A stretch of DNA of 36,119 bases. It comes from Ignavibacteria bacterium UBA2373 (GTDB lineage Bacteria; Bacteroidota; Ignavibacteria; Kapaibacteriales; UBA961). This document shows positions 8,434 to 16,616 of this stretch, one piece after another. The notes beneath the pieces were generated by a model. It was given only the letters and a program-made list of their open reading frames with translations, did not search any database and had not been told where the DNA came from. The stretch is taken from NCBI GenBank assembly GCA_002344005.1, contig DDTD01000092.1:1-36119 (forward strand). The letters are read 5' to 3'. How positions within the stretch are numbered: position 1 is the stretch's first letter; every line of letters begins with the position of its first letter. The position numbers and the translations under genes are program-made.

Positions 8434-8551
8434 ATATGATTTTTTGCGAACAATTGCCAGTTAATCGGCACCAACAATAACACAGTAGATTGCTTATCCT
8501 CATGGTGTTTTACTATACTGATACATCAATTTTTTACTTATAATCAATACA

Positions 8552-9415
8552 ATGAAAGCAAGAATAGCACTTTATGCCAATGCTGATAAACCGTCCGCAA
8601 TCTTGTGGGCAGAATACTCAGCTCGTAAACTACAGGAATTGGATGCAATCATATATATTACAGAAAACGTTGCAGACAAATTTTCGGAGGAACTCAAAGA
8701 ACTATGTGAAGTCATTGATTTATATGAGTTTGAAAAAAGAGCAGATTTTGTCGTTACTTTCGGTGGTGATGGCACTATGCTCTCTGCTGCTCGTACATTA
8801 CTCAATGGTGATATTCCTATCATGGGGGTCAATGTAGGGAAATTAGGGTTCTTAGCTGAGTTTTCGGTCAATGAACTTGATGATGCATTGACTTCATTGG
8901 TACAAGGTAACTATCGGATCGTAGATCGCGCTATCTTAGAAACAACGATACGCGGAGAAACACTCTATGCTCTTAATGAATTCGTTATCGAAAAGTCACT
9001 CTCGCCAAAAATGATTACTGTCAGAGCAGAAGTAGGTGACTATCTGATTGCGGATTATCGGGCTGATGGTGTTATGATTACCACGCCCACCGGCTCAACG
9101 GCTTATTCATTGTCATGTGGCGGTCCTATCATTGCACCTGCGACCAATGTGTTATGCCTTACACCCATTGCGCCGCACTCATTAACCATGCGACCACTCG
9201 TTATCACCGATTCTTTAGAAGTCACATTCTCTTTGCAGACAGCGGCTCACAATGCAACAATTGTTGCTGATGGACAAATTGAACGCGAGTTCCATGTCGG
9301 TGAATCTATCACGGTAAAAAAATCAGAAAAAGACATTAAAATCATTAAACATACGCAAACTACGTATTTTGAATTATTACGTAAAAAGCTCCTTTGGAGT
9401 GCTGAAGGAAATTAA
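8552..9415 (+). CDS. nadK: NAD kinase
   Basis: A 287-residue ATP-NAD kinase that makes NADP from NAD in the cytoplasm. The GGDGT signature is at 71-75 (VTFGGDGTMLSAAR). GVNVGKLGFLAEF follows, then the NE-type motif (LNEFVIEK, 141-148; N-D in most relatives, here N-E) and the glycine-rich DGVMITTPTGSTAYS (172-186) leading into SCGGPIIAP. Length is normal. It is the first gene of a plus-strand unit: pdxJ starts 23 bases after its stop, then a DMT transporter overlaps pdxJ. No Shine-Dalgarno site precedes the ATG. The gene lies divergent to the ridA operon. Confidence 0.95.
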   Translation: MKARIALYANADKPSAILWAEYSARKLQELDAIIYITENVADKFSEELKELCEVIDLYEFEKRADFVVTFGGDGTMLSAARTLLNGDIPIMGVNVGKLGFLAEFSVNELDDALTSLVQGNYRIVDRAILETTIRGETLYALNEFVIEKSLSPKMITVRAEVGDYLIADYRADGVMITTPTGSTAYSLSCGGPIIAPATNVLCLTPIAPHSLTMRPLVITDSLEVTFSLQTAAHNATIVADGQIEREFHVGESITVKKSEKDIKIIKHTQTTYFELLRKKLLWSAEGN

Positions 9416-9438
9416 TATTAAAAAATTTACTGAGAACA

Positions 9439-10185
9439 ATGACATCATTAAGCGTTAACCTCAATAAAATTGCTCTTTTAAGGAACTCAAGAGGCAGAAA
9501 TTTTCCAAATGTAGCAGACTTTGCCGTGTATGCCTTAAAAGCCGGTGCGGCAGGTATCACTCTCCATCCTCGTCCCGACGAAAGGCATGCACGTTATACT
9601 GATCTCTATGATTTGAAGCCAATATGTGAATCATTTTCCGCAGAACTGAATGTTGAGGGCTATCCATCTGAAGATTTTTTGGAAATTATACACGAATTGC
9701 GCCCACATCAATGCACACTTGTACCGGACGATCCCCGGCAAATTACCTCTGACCATGGCTGGGATATGCCAAGACAATCTGAATTTTTAGAGCCAATTGT
9801 CAAACGTCTTGCTTTAAGTGGTATTCGCGTAAGTCTTTTTACTGATACGAATTCAGCCAACATACAACTATCACATCACGTGGGAGCACATAGGATTGAA
9901 CTTTATACCGAAGAATATGCCCATGCATATCACTCAAAGAATAAAGAACATATAACCCGAATGTACAGTGAAGCGGCAAAATTTGCACGCAGCATAGGTC
10001 TGGGTGTCAATGCCGGACATGATTTATCTTTGGATAATGTAGGACATCTGTGCAAAGAGTGCCACATTGACGAAGTTTCCATCGGTCATGCTTTGATAGT
10101 AGAATCACTCCATTATGGATTTGAGAATACCGTTAAGCGTTATGTCGAAATATTACATTCGTCAAATCCCAAAAACAAAGAATGA
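9439..10185 (+). CDS. pdxJ: Pyridoxine 5'-phosphate synthase
   Basis: A 248-residue PdxJ, which condenses 1-deoxyxylulose 5-phosphate with aminoacetone 3-phosphate to pyridoxine 5'-phosphate (DXP-dependent vitamin B6 route). Conserved blocks are LSVNLNKIALLRNSRG at the start (substrate-binding strand), GITLHPRPDERH, LNVEGYPSEDFLEI, LVPDDPRQITSDHGWD, RVSLFTD, RIELYTEEYA, LGVNAGHDLSLDN and EVSIGHALI, in the order and spacing of a PdxJ TIM barrel. The cell thus appears to make its own PLP, which the two aminotransferases here need. Its stop overlaps the next start (ATGA, 10182-10185), so translation of the transporter is likely coupled. Confidence 0.95.
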   Translation: MTSLSVNLNKIALLRNSRGRNFPNVADFAVYALKAGAAGITLHPRPDERHARYTDLYDLKPICESFSAELNVEGYPSEDFLEIIHELRPHQCTLVPDDPRQITSDHGWDMPRQSEFLEPIVKRLALSGIRVSLFTDTNSANIQLSHHVGAHRIELYTEEYAHAYHSKNKEHITRMYSEAAKFARSIGLGVNAGHDLSLDNVGHLCKECHIDEVSIGHALIVESLHYGFENTVKRYVEILHSSNPKNKE

Positions 10186-11057
10186 AATCAGAGAACAAAC
10201 ACCGCCAAGCCATTATACTCCTTATCATCACAGCTATTTTATGGAGTGCCGGCGGTTTGCTCATAAAACTCATTGAATGGAACTCGGTTGCAATTGCCGG
10301 TGGAAGAAGCTTTTTCGCAGCTTTAATATTATTTGCTTATGTACGCAAGCCGCAATTCACCTGGTCAAAAGATCAATTGGCGGCTGCATTTTCTTATGCA
10401 TTTTGTTGTGGATTGTTTGTTATTGCTACAAAGTTAACAACTGCGGCAAATGCAATAGTGTTACAATATACGGGACCAATATATGTTGCTTTATTGAGCG
10501 GCTGGTTGCTGCAAGAAAGAATATCTCGTCTTGATTGGTTAACAATAACAGTGGTGTTGGCAGGTATGGCTTTGTTTTTTGCTGATGAACTGACAATACA
10601 AGGTATGACAGGCAATATCATAGCAATTATCAGTGGAATTTCTTTTGCTTGTTTGGCAATTTTTCTCCGTAAACAAAAAAACTCCTCGACCATTGAATCA
10701 CTGATACTTGGTAATATCATCATTTTTATATGTGCATTACCATACATGATATCTTTTTCTCCCAATACATTTAATGAAATCCCCTTTTCTAATGGACTTA
10801 GCTATTTAGGTTTTTATCTTCTGTGTATTCTGGGTATTTTTCAATTAGGCATCCCATATATATTGTACGGAAAAGCAATAAAGTACGTTAGTGCTTTAGA
10901 AGCAACATTATTACCCATACTGGAACCCTTGCTCAACCCAATCTGGGTATTGCTCATTATGCAGGAAGAACCGTCTCCGCTGTCCATAATAGGCGGAATA
11001 ATTGTAGTCACGGCAATTACAGCTCGAGGTATTATTCAATCACGACATATATCTTGA
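10182..11057 (+). CDS. DMT-superfamily (EamA) transporter
   Basis: A 291-residue inner-membrane protein with about ten hydrophobic spans arranged as two EamA repeats. The first half has AILWSAGGLLIKLIEWNS and ANAIVLQYTGPIYVALLSG; the second half has ALEATLLPILEPLLNPIWVL, the usual end-of-repeat motif. EamA proteins export metabolites or take up small solutes; the substrate cannot be deduced. It starts on the overlapping ATGA with pdxJ and is last in the nadK-pdxJ unit. Its end faces the Crp/Fnr gene across only 31 bases with no obvious hairpin. A link to vitamin B6 compounds is possible from context but unproven. Confidence 0.88.
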   Translation: MKSENKHRQAIILLIITAILWSAGGLLIKLIEWNSVAIAGGRSFFAALILFAYVRKPQFTWSKDQLAAAFSYAFCCGLFVIATKLTTAANAIVLQYTGPIYVALLSGWLLQERISRLDWLTITVVLAGMALFFADELTIQGMTGNIIAIISGISFACLAIFLRKQKNSSTIESLILGNIIIFICALPYMISFSPNTFNEIPFSNGLSYLGFYLLCILGIFQLGIPYILYGKAIKYVSALEATLLPILEPLLNPIWVLLIMQEEPSPLSIIGGIIVVTAITARGIIQSRHIS

Positions 11058-11088
11058 TTACAATCATGATAAGGCGATAGTAAATAAT

Positions 11089-11799
11089 TTAAGCCAAATT
11101 CGCCATTCTTGTTAGCTCTCTTTTATTAAGAATAGCAATTTTTTTGCCATGTAAATCAATGAGTTTTTCGCTCTTAAATTGGGATAATTGTCGAATAACA
11201 CTTTCTGTGGCTGTCCCAACGATACCCGCTATTTCATCACGTGTAAGTGATACATTTAATGCTTCGCCAGATTGGTCTGTGCCAAAAAGTTTTTCTAATT
11301 GCAGTAGTGTTTCAGCTAAACGTTCCCGGAGGGTTTTCTGAGCAAGTTCAATAATTCTATTTTCAGCTTCCATTAATTCCAAGCTTATCATTTTCATTAA
11401 TGCCATGGAAAAATGATGATTTTTTTGAACAATTTCATTAAACTGCTGAGCAGGGATGAAACATGTATGGGTTTGTTCCAATGCAATCGCAGAAGTTCGA
11501 TGATGCTGTTGTGTCAATACAGCCGAGTAGCCCAATATATCGCCTGCTTTGGCAAATCGCAGAATCTGCTCTCTTCCTTCGCTGCCATATTTACTTAGCT
11601 TTACCTTGCCTGTGAGTACACAATACACTCCTCTTGGATTTGTGTCCTCACGGAAAAGCTCTTCGGATGTTTGAAAAAGGATTGTGCGTTTGGAATCTTT
11701 CACGCTACGACATTGCTCCATTGTCAAATAAGAAAAAACGGTCTCATTGCGCATACCGCAGATGTCGCATGAGGGCTGATAGATTGAGATTACCGACAT
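11089..11799 (-). CDS. Crp/Fnr-family transcriptional regulator
   Basis: A 236-residue regulator with a cyclic-nucleotide-binding-like beta-barrel (about 40-125; GVYCVLTGKVKLSKYGSEGR), a long dimer helix, and a C-terminal winged helix-turn-helix (LTRDEIAGIVGTATESVIRQ, about 186-205). Cysteines C11 and C14 (CDICG), C30 and C60 resemble FNR-type proteins where N-terminal cysteines plus one internal cysteine hold an oxygen-sensing [4Fe-4S] cluster, so it may sense oxygen or redox state. A cAMP-binding arginine pattern is not evident. A strong Shine-Dalgarno AAGGAG precedes the ATG by six bases. A perfect 10-8-10 inverted repeat lies 46-73 bases upstream and could be an autoregulatory site. Confidence 0.93.
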   Translation of the reverse strand: MSVISIYQPSCDICGMRNETVFSYLTMEQCRSVKDSKRTILFQTSEELFREDTNPRGVYCVLTGKVKLSKYGSEGREQILRFAKAGDILGYSAVLTQQHHRTSAIALEQTHTCFIPAQQFNEIVQKNHHFSMALMKMISLELMEAENRIIELAQKTLRERLAETLLQLEKLFGTDQSGEALNVSLTRDEIAGIVGTATESVIRQLSQFKSEKLIDLHGKKIAILNKRELTRMANLA

Positions 11800-11805
11800 A
11801 CTTTG

Positions 11806-11811
11806 CTCCTT
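11806..11811 (-). promoter_or_regulatory. Strong ribosome binding site of the Crp/Fnr gene
   Basis: AAGGAG on the minus strand, six bases before the ATG at 11799. It fixes this start and is notable because many genes in the window have no such site. Confidence 0.8.
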
Positions 11812-11844
11812 GTGTGTGTTTACGAGAGCGAATATACGAAATTT

Positions 11845-11872
11845 ATATTTAAGAGTAAAGAGTCTTAAATAT
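11845..11872 (-). promoter_or_regulatory. Perfect inverted repeat, likely operator upstream of the Crp/Fnr gene
   Basis: Arms ATATTTAAGA and TCTTAAATAT are exact reverse complements separated by eight bases. The centre lies about 59 bases upstream of the start codon. Just downstream is TAAATTTC, a one-mismatch -7 element, so the repeat would sit over the -33 region. The site is wider than a classic FNR box (TTGAT-N4-ATCAA). Confidence 0.55.
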
Positions 11873-11921
11873 TTTTCTTTCTCATTTCTTGAATCTAAAA
11901 TGTCTTTGATTTACAAACAGC

Positions 11922-11960
11922 AAAGGGAGAAACACGCCATATCAGAGCGTTCCTCCCTTT
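11922..11960 (-). terminator. Terminator hairpin of the type IX-secreted protein gene
   Basis: On the minus strand AAAGGGAG pairs with CTCCCTTT, with an inner ACGC/GCGT helix. It begins 12 bases after the stop codon of the secreted protein. The T-tract is poor, so efficiency is uncertain. Confidence 0.65.
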
Positions 11961-11972
11961 TGCCTCAGAGTA

Positions 11973-14900
11973 TTACTGTTTTGTGATTCGCACTACTTTC
12001 GTTGCACTGTCGGATATCATTTGTAAGACATAGGTACCTGATGGAAGACCGGATAATGACACACTCCCACCTTCTACTGCAATGACGGCAACAACTTTGC
12101 CCGCAACATCAAGTACTTCTATTGTATGTGTCGAAGGATCAATAACAAATATTCTATCTGTGGTTGGATTGGGATATACAAGCTGTTCTTCAACTCTATC
12201 GGTTTCCGCTATGCTCGTCATCAATGCTGAGTTAGAAACCACATACGTACCATTGATAGTACCGTTAACAGTTCCTTTAACCACATAATCATTTCCAAAT
12301 ACAGTATTATTACTTGGCATACTTATATCAGACAATTGACTGACAGAAATTGTTGTATCAGCAGAAGAGATAATTCCAAGTGTGCTTTTTGATTTACCGG
12401 ACATTTTTTCCCATCCGTTAATCTCGGACTCAGTGAAATACAACTGCATTTCAATACGATTATTCGTACTTGTATCACCTTGTATATAAAAAACTTTTTG
12501 AGCGAAACTACGCTTATCCGTTACATGAGTAAAGACACCTTCCCCTGCCTTGAGTATTTGGACTGTTATTTTACCGATATTATTATCACCCAAATTTTTG
12601 ATTGTAGCTATAATTTTACCTGTTGATGAGTAAAAATCCACTTTTTTGGATGGTCCTATATTGTCAAATGTTGACGAGATAGTATTTTCCACGGGGGATG
12701 CTATACCGGTGGACTTTCCTTCAATGGCAAAATCGTCAATCATTACACCATCTTCATCTGTTAATATTGTTCCATTCGTAAATCTGAAGCGAACGTCATC
12801 TTTTCCCACAAATTGTGAAATCTTGATACGAGGTTTATGAATATCCATAGAGAAGTTATTAAATCCGGGACCTTCCAATGACCATAAATTATCTGCATTG
12901 TACCAATCTGATCCGGAAGGATCGTCCTTTTTGCCGAGAACTTGCCATGTTACTCCTTTATCAAGTGAATATTGGACATTAAATCCGCCACCGTCACCTG
13001 TCATCTGACGATAGGAAAATCCCAAATAATATTCACCTTCTGCGCCGATAAATGAAAATGGTGGTGTTTCGAGAGCATACATATTTCCCGTTGTGCCTTG
13101 TCCGCGCCCAATATTGGTAATCCAGCTTTTTTCTCCGGCTATAGTTCCGGATTTATCATTCATGAATTTTTTACCTTTTTCATTTTTTCCCCACATCCAT
13201 GAATCCAGACCATCACCGGAAAGTGATACATTTCTAAATCCTCCGTCATTTTTATCAAAATTATTCGAATATGGTATTGTTGTTGCTCCGCCGACGATTA
13301 CTTTTTCTGTTCTAAAAGTATTGCCCGGTTGAACTGTCAGAGTAATTGTATATTCCCCGGGTTGAGTAAATACTTTAAAAGGTTTTTCGAGAGAAGAAGA
13401 AGTACCATCACCAAAATCCCAATTCACACTTTCAAAATAAGGCGTTTTATTGGTAAATTGAATTGGTATATTCACCGCAATTACTGAATGAGAAAAATCT
13501 GCAATCCCAACTGTAAAAGAACTAACTGTCGGCGAAGTACATTCATTTTCGGAATAATAATCACATTGAATTTTGTCACCATGTTTAAACTGTATATCAT
13601 TTATGGTTTCTGCTGTCTTTTTTACAGTATCGCCATTGATAATCCAGCGATACTTTGGTTTATTCAAAACACCTTTACTTTTCGCAATAACTGTGGTCGG
13701 TACACCCGAAGCCGCAATTACCGTTTCTGAGGTAACAGCAATTTCTACAGAAGGGCGCAATTGCATTGTTATGGGCTGTGATACAGATGTTTTTTGATTT
13801 GATGAAGAGACAATTTCACAAGTAACTCTATCTCCTGTTCGTAAACGCAAAAATGTCGTTACTTTATTACTTCGTATTATTTCTTTTCCATTTACTTTCC
13901 ATATATATGTTGGTTTTTTGCCTGCTTGTATTGGCTGAGCGGTAAATTCTAATGGTTGATTTTCACAAAAATCTGTCATTTTTCCGCGTAATTTCACCTT
14001 CACTGACGGTGTATAATCCGCAATTTCGAAATCCCACACTCCTCTGCCATACGTACAGAAACGCACAACATTAATCGGTTCGACATATTCGACAGACCAA
14101 TAAGTTTGATCCGGAGCACCACCGGGTTTTGTACCATACATATCATACCATTTATTTTCTTCAACAACATAAACATAAGGACCAGATTCCGTTGCCGCAA
14201 AAATATATTTTTCATCGGGAGTACACACAATTCTATAAAACAATGTACGAGGTGCATTTTCTGTTAATGGTGTCCACGTTGCTCCATAATCTTCAGAGCG
14301 ATATACGCCCGGGTTTGAATAACCCGACCCACATACATAGACACGTTTTTCATTTATTGGTGAGGGTAAAATTCCATTACCATAAAAATAATGCCCACCG
14401 GGTAAAGTATCCTCAGATTTTGATTGCCAAGTTTTCCCACCGTCCATTGATGTATAAAAATCTTTGTTAGAGGTTAAAACAAAACGAATTTTTTTATTTT
14501 TTGGGGAATAATTAGCAGCAGTTATTTGGCTGCCAAAATTAAATGGCAATACTTTTGCCTCAGCTTTTCCATTTACAGAAGTTATATGATATAATTTACC
14601 TCCTTTTTCATTTTCAGGTACTCCACCACACATGAAAACAGCTGCCGGATTATCAGGGTCAGCCATCAATGGTGCCATCCATAATTGCCCTTTACTTGTA
14701 TAATCCCACCAAGCACTTAACCCACCTTTTCTGGGTTCCGGTAAATATGTAAGAAAACCCGGATACGTCATCCAGAATGTTCTACCGCTGTCTGAACTTA
14801 CCATGTGTCCATAATCTCCGCTTATTACTTGCTGGAAATTTAATATTCCGGTATTTGTATCAATTTCCGATCGTTGATAGCCCTGATCTTGACTGCCTGC

Positions 14901-16316
14901 ATACATTATATCCGGTTGATGGTAACTTGTCATAGTACTATAATATTGGCTAATATTATGTTTTTTTAAGGAAAGATTATTTACTGTTTGTAATTGGTCA
15001 TACGAAACATATAAACCACCATGACAACAAATTAATATTACTTCTTTGCCGGATTTATTAAAAAAGGAATTAATATGCATAATATCTGCATGAAGTTTTG
15101 TTGCCGGCTGACCATAATATTCGCCCCATCTGTTCATCACATTCCATGTTTTGCCCCCATCATTACTTCTATAACAATCTACCCATCCACAAGTAATAAG
15201 ATTATGGTCAGTTCTTGAGACAAAAGTAATATTACCATCGGCTGTTTTTCCCTGATTCGACCATGATTTAGCACCATTATTGCTTTTATATAATGTGCCG
15301 TCAGAGTAAGCATATAAATACAACGATTTTCCATCATCAAATCCACCGGATATTTGTGCATTTTGTGCCGGTAAATTTGACAATAATGTACCATTACCCG
15401 AGTTTCCCAATTTATAGACTGCGCCTTTAGTCGTATAATATGCACTTACTGAAAATTCATTATTTGTCCACAAGGATAAGTCATCCATAGTAGAAAAAAC
15501 AAATGTATAATTTTTACCAAAATCCATCGAGCGATACAATGCCCACTTAGCACCCCAAGGACTGCCATTCCATTCTCTTGTTAGAAGGTAAACGGCATCT
15601 TTTGTCCGAGCTGTTTTTTCAATCCATCCCCATTTGTATTTTTCTTGACTTTCCGTTAATCCGGTCAAAGGTGAAGCATTTTTCCATGTTTTTCCCCAAT
15701 CATCAGAATATTGAGGTGATTGCCCCGACCAACGGAGCAGGCGATCTTTATTATCCACAACAACCCTCAATCGGTAGTCTAAGCGTTGTTCATCGTCAAT
15801 AACTTTCCAGTTATTACCTTCTAATGTCGCTTTCCATATATTGCCGGAAGCAGACCGTGAAATAATGGTATCTGTTTTAAGATCATACTCTGCCGCTGCT
15901 GCGGAACCTGATTGATCTGCACTTCCTCTTTCCCACCAATATCCATGTAATTGACCATTAGCAATTTTTTGCAATCCCTGCGATGAAAGTGTATTTTCTT
16001 CATTCGATTTGGCACGAGCTGAACGGATTGCCGACATCACAATGCGGTTCTGCTCCTCTATTTTTCGCCAATCCACATTTGGAGCAGCTCGATGCAAAGT
16101 GTCAATCCAGTCTTTACGGGACAGCCTTTTCCTTCCTTCCTTATGAAAAGGAGGTATCTCTGTAGGTGATGGGAAAAGCATCGCAGTTGAGACTTTCTGC
16201 ACTGTGCGTTTGGTTTTATGTTTTTTAAATTTTTGTTTTCCGGCATACATATCACTGCCAAAGAAGGAGATTGCACACAATACGACGAGCATTACAAGAG
16301 TAGAATATATCTTCAT
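11973..16316 (-). CDS. Secreted Asp-box (BNR) beta-propeller protein with PKD domain and type IX sorting tail
   Basis: A 1447-residue secreted protein. A signal peptide occupies about 1-25 (STLVMLVVLCAISFFG). Asp-box repeats, the turn motif of sialidase and VPS10-type propellers, occur near 202-211 (YSDDWGKTW), 263-270, 344-352, 383-391 (RSNDGGKTW), 622-630 (TSMDGGKTW) and 673-681 (RSEDYGATW). A PKD-like domain follows at about 935-1010 (VNWDFGDGTSS, PGEYTITLTV), then a jelly-roll-like stretch at 1015-1200 (FSYRQMTGDGGG). The tail 1372-1447 (QLVYPNPTTDRIFV, VLDVAGKVV, LPSGTYVLQM) is a type A type IX sorting domain, so it should cross the outer membrane and be anchored or released. The enzyme role is unknown; sialidase catalytic residues were not identified. 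It is a single-gene unit with a promoter-like TTG-N20-TATTTTTA upstream and a hairpin after the stop. Confidence 0.93.
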   Translation of the reverse strand: MKIYSTLVMLVVLCAISFFGSDMYAGKQKFKKHKTKRTVQKVSTAMLFPSPTEIPPFHKEGRKRLSRKDWIDTLHRAAPNVDWRKIEEQNRIVMSAIRSARAKSNEENTLSSQGLQKIANGQLHGYWWERGSADQSGSAAAAEYDLKTDTIISRSASGNIWKATLEGNNWKVIDDEQRLDYRLRVVVDNKDRLLRWSGQSPQYSDDWGKTWKNASPLTGLTESQEKYKWGWIEKTARTKDAVYLLTREWNGSPWGAKWALYRSMDFGKNYTFVFSTMDDLSLWTNNEFSVSAYYTTKGAVYKLGNSGNGTLLSNLPAQNAQISGGFDDGKSLYLYAYSDGTLYKSNNGAKSWSNQGKTADGNITFVSRTDHNLITCGWVDCYRSNDGGKTWNVMNRWGEYYGQPATKLHADIMHINSFFNKSGKEVILICCHGGLYVSYDQLQTVNNLSLKKHNISQYYSTMTSYHQPDIMYAGSQDQGYQRSEIDTNTGILNFQQVISGDYGHMVSSDSGRTFWMTYPGFLTYLPEPRKGGLSAWWDYTSKGQLWMAPLMADPDNPAAVFMCGGVPENEKGGKLYHITSVNGKAEAKVLPFNFGSQITAANYSPKNKKIRFVLTSNKDFYTSMDGGKTWQSKSEDTLPGGHYFYGNGILPSPINEKRVYVCGSGYSNPGVYRSEDYGATWTPLTENAPRTLFYRIVCTPDEKYIFAATESGPYVYVVEENKWYDMYGTKPGGAPDQTYWSVEYVEPINVVRFCTYGRGVWDFEIADYTPSVKVKLRGKMTDFCENQPLEFTAQPIQAGKKPTYIWKVNGKEIIRSNKVTTFLRLRTGDRVTCEIVSSSNQKTSVSQPITMQLRPSVEIAVTSETVIAASGVPTTVIAKSKGVLNKPKYRWIINGDTVKKTAETINDIQFKHGDKIQCDYYSENECTSPTVSSFTVGIADFSHSVIAVNIPIQFTNKTPYFESVNWDFGDGTSSSLEKPFKVFTQPGEYTITLTVQPGNTFRTEKVIVGGATTIPYSNNFDKNDGGFRNVSLSGDGLDSWMWGKNEKGKKFMNDKSGTIAGEKSWITNIGRGQGTTGNMYALETPPFSFIGAEGEYYLGFSYRQMTGDGGGFNVQYSLDKGVTWQVLGKKDDPSGSDWYNADNLWSLEGPGFNNFSMDIHKPRIKISQFVGKDDVRFRFTNGTILTDEDGVMIDDFAIEGKSTGIASPVENTISSTFDNIGPSKKVDFYSSTGKIIATIKNLGDNNIGKITVQILKAGEGVFTHVTDKRSFAQKVFYIQGDTSTNNRIEMQLYFTESEINGWEKMSGKSKSTLGIISSADTTISVSQLSDISMPSNNTVFGNDYVVKGTVNGTINGTYVVSNSALMTSIAETDRVEEQLVYPNPTTDRIFVIDPSTHTIEVLDVAGKVVAVIAVEGGSVSLSGLPSGTYVLQMISDSATKVVRITKQ

Positions 16317-16356
16317 ACAAAATGAGAGTTATTGATGTTCAACATAAATTTTTCGT

Positions 16357-16387
16357 TAAAAATACGCATATCTCTCATTGTAACCAA
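16357..16387 (-). promoter_or_regulatory. Probable promoter of the type IX-secreted protein gene
   Basis: TATTTTTA (16357-16364, one mismatch to TAnnTTTG) with TTG at 16385-16387, 20 bases upstream. The expected leader is about 35 bases. Confidence 0.45.
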
Positions 16388-16435
16388 CAGTTTGCTCAAT
16401 TCTTATCCATCTGTTCACATCGTTAAATATTGTTA

Positions 16436-16551
16436 AGCTACAGATAAATCGGAAACAATGTACCGGAAATGTTGTCATTGCTTATGTACAACAACTCCAC
16501 AGTTGTATATTATCACCACAAAACCCATTGAGAAATCAGCGGGTTTTTTTT
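16436..16551 (+). other. Structured intergenic stretch, possible small RNA or leader
   Basis: In the 300-base gap 16317-16616 no coding frame is convincing. On the plus strand there are possible hairpins CAATG/CATTG (about 16456-16480) and ACAACT/AGTTGT (16491-16506), and then an intrinsic terminator. Nothing upstream on this strand needs a terminator nearby, since the closest plus-strand gene ends at 11057. No clear promoter was found for it. Confidence 0.3.
16520..16551 (+). terminator. Orphan intrinsic terminator upstream of the M16 peptidase gene
   Basis: AAAACCC (16520-16526) pairs with GGGTTTT (16541-16547). An inner TGA-GAAA-TCA hairpin has a GNRA tetraloop, and the T-tract runs 16544-16551. 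It ends 65 bases before the M16 start, with no gene in front of it on this strand. Confidence 0.65.
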
Positions 16552-16616
16552 ATGTCTGCCATTGCACTTATTGATGTTCACAAACGTTTCTCGCTCTTCA
16601 TTTTACGTGTATATCC

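Noticed and set aside
8216..8503. 95-codon minus-strand frame overlapping the ridA start and upstream gap
   Set aside because: Out of frame with ridA, odd composition and no homology recognisable; treated as chance.
8539..8544. TATAAT string just before nadK
   Set aside because: Only eight bases before the ATG and without a matching -35; a chance A/T-rich match is more likely.
13488..15802. Open frames opposite or within the type IX-secreted gene (plus and minus)
   Set aside because: Shadows of a clear 1447-codon gene; no domain or ribosome site.
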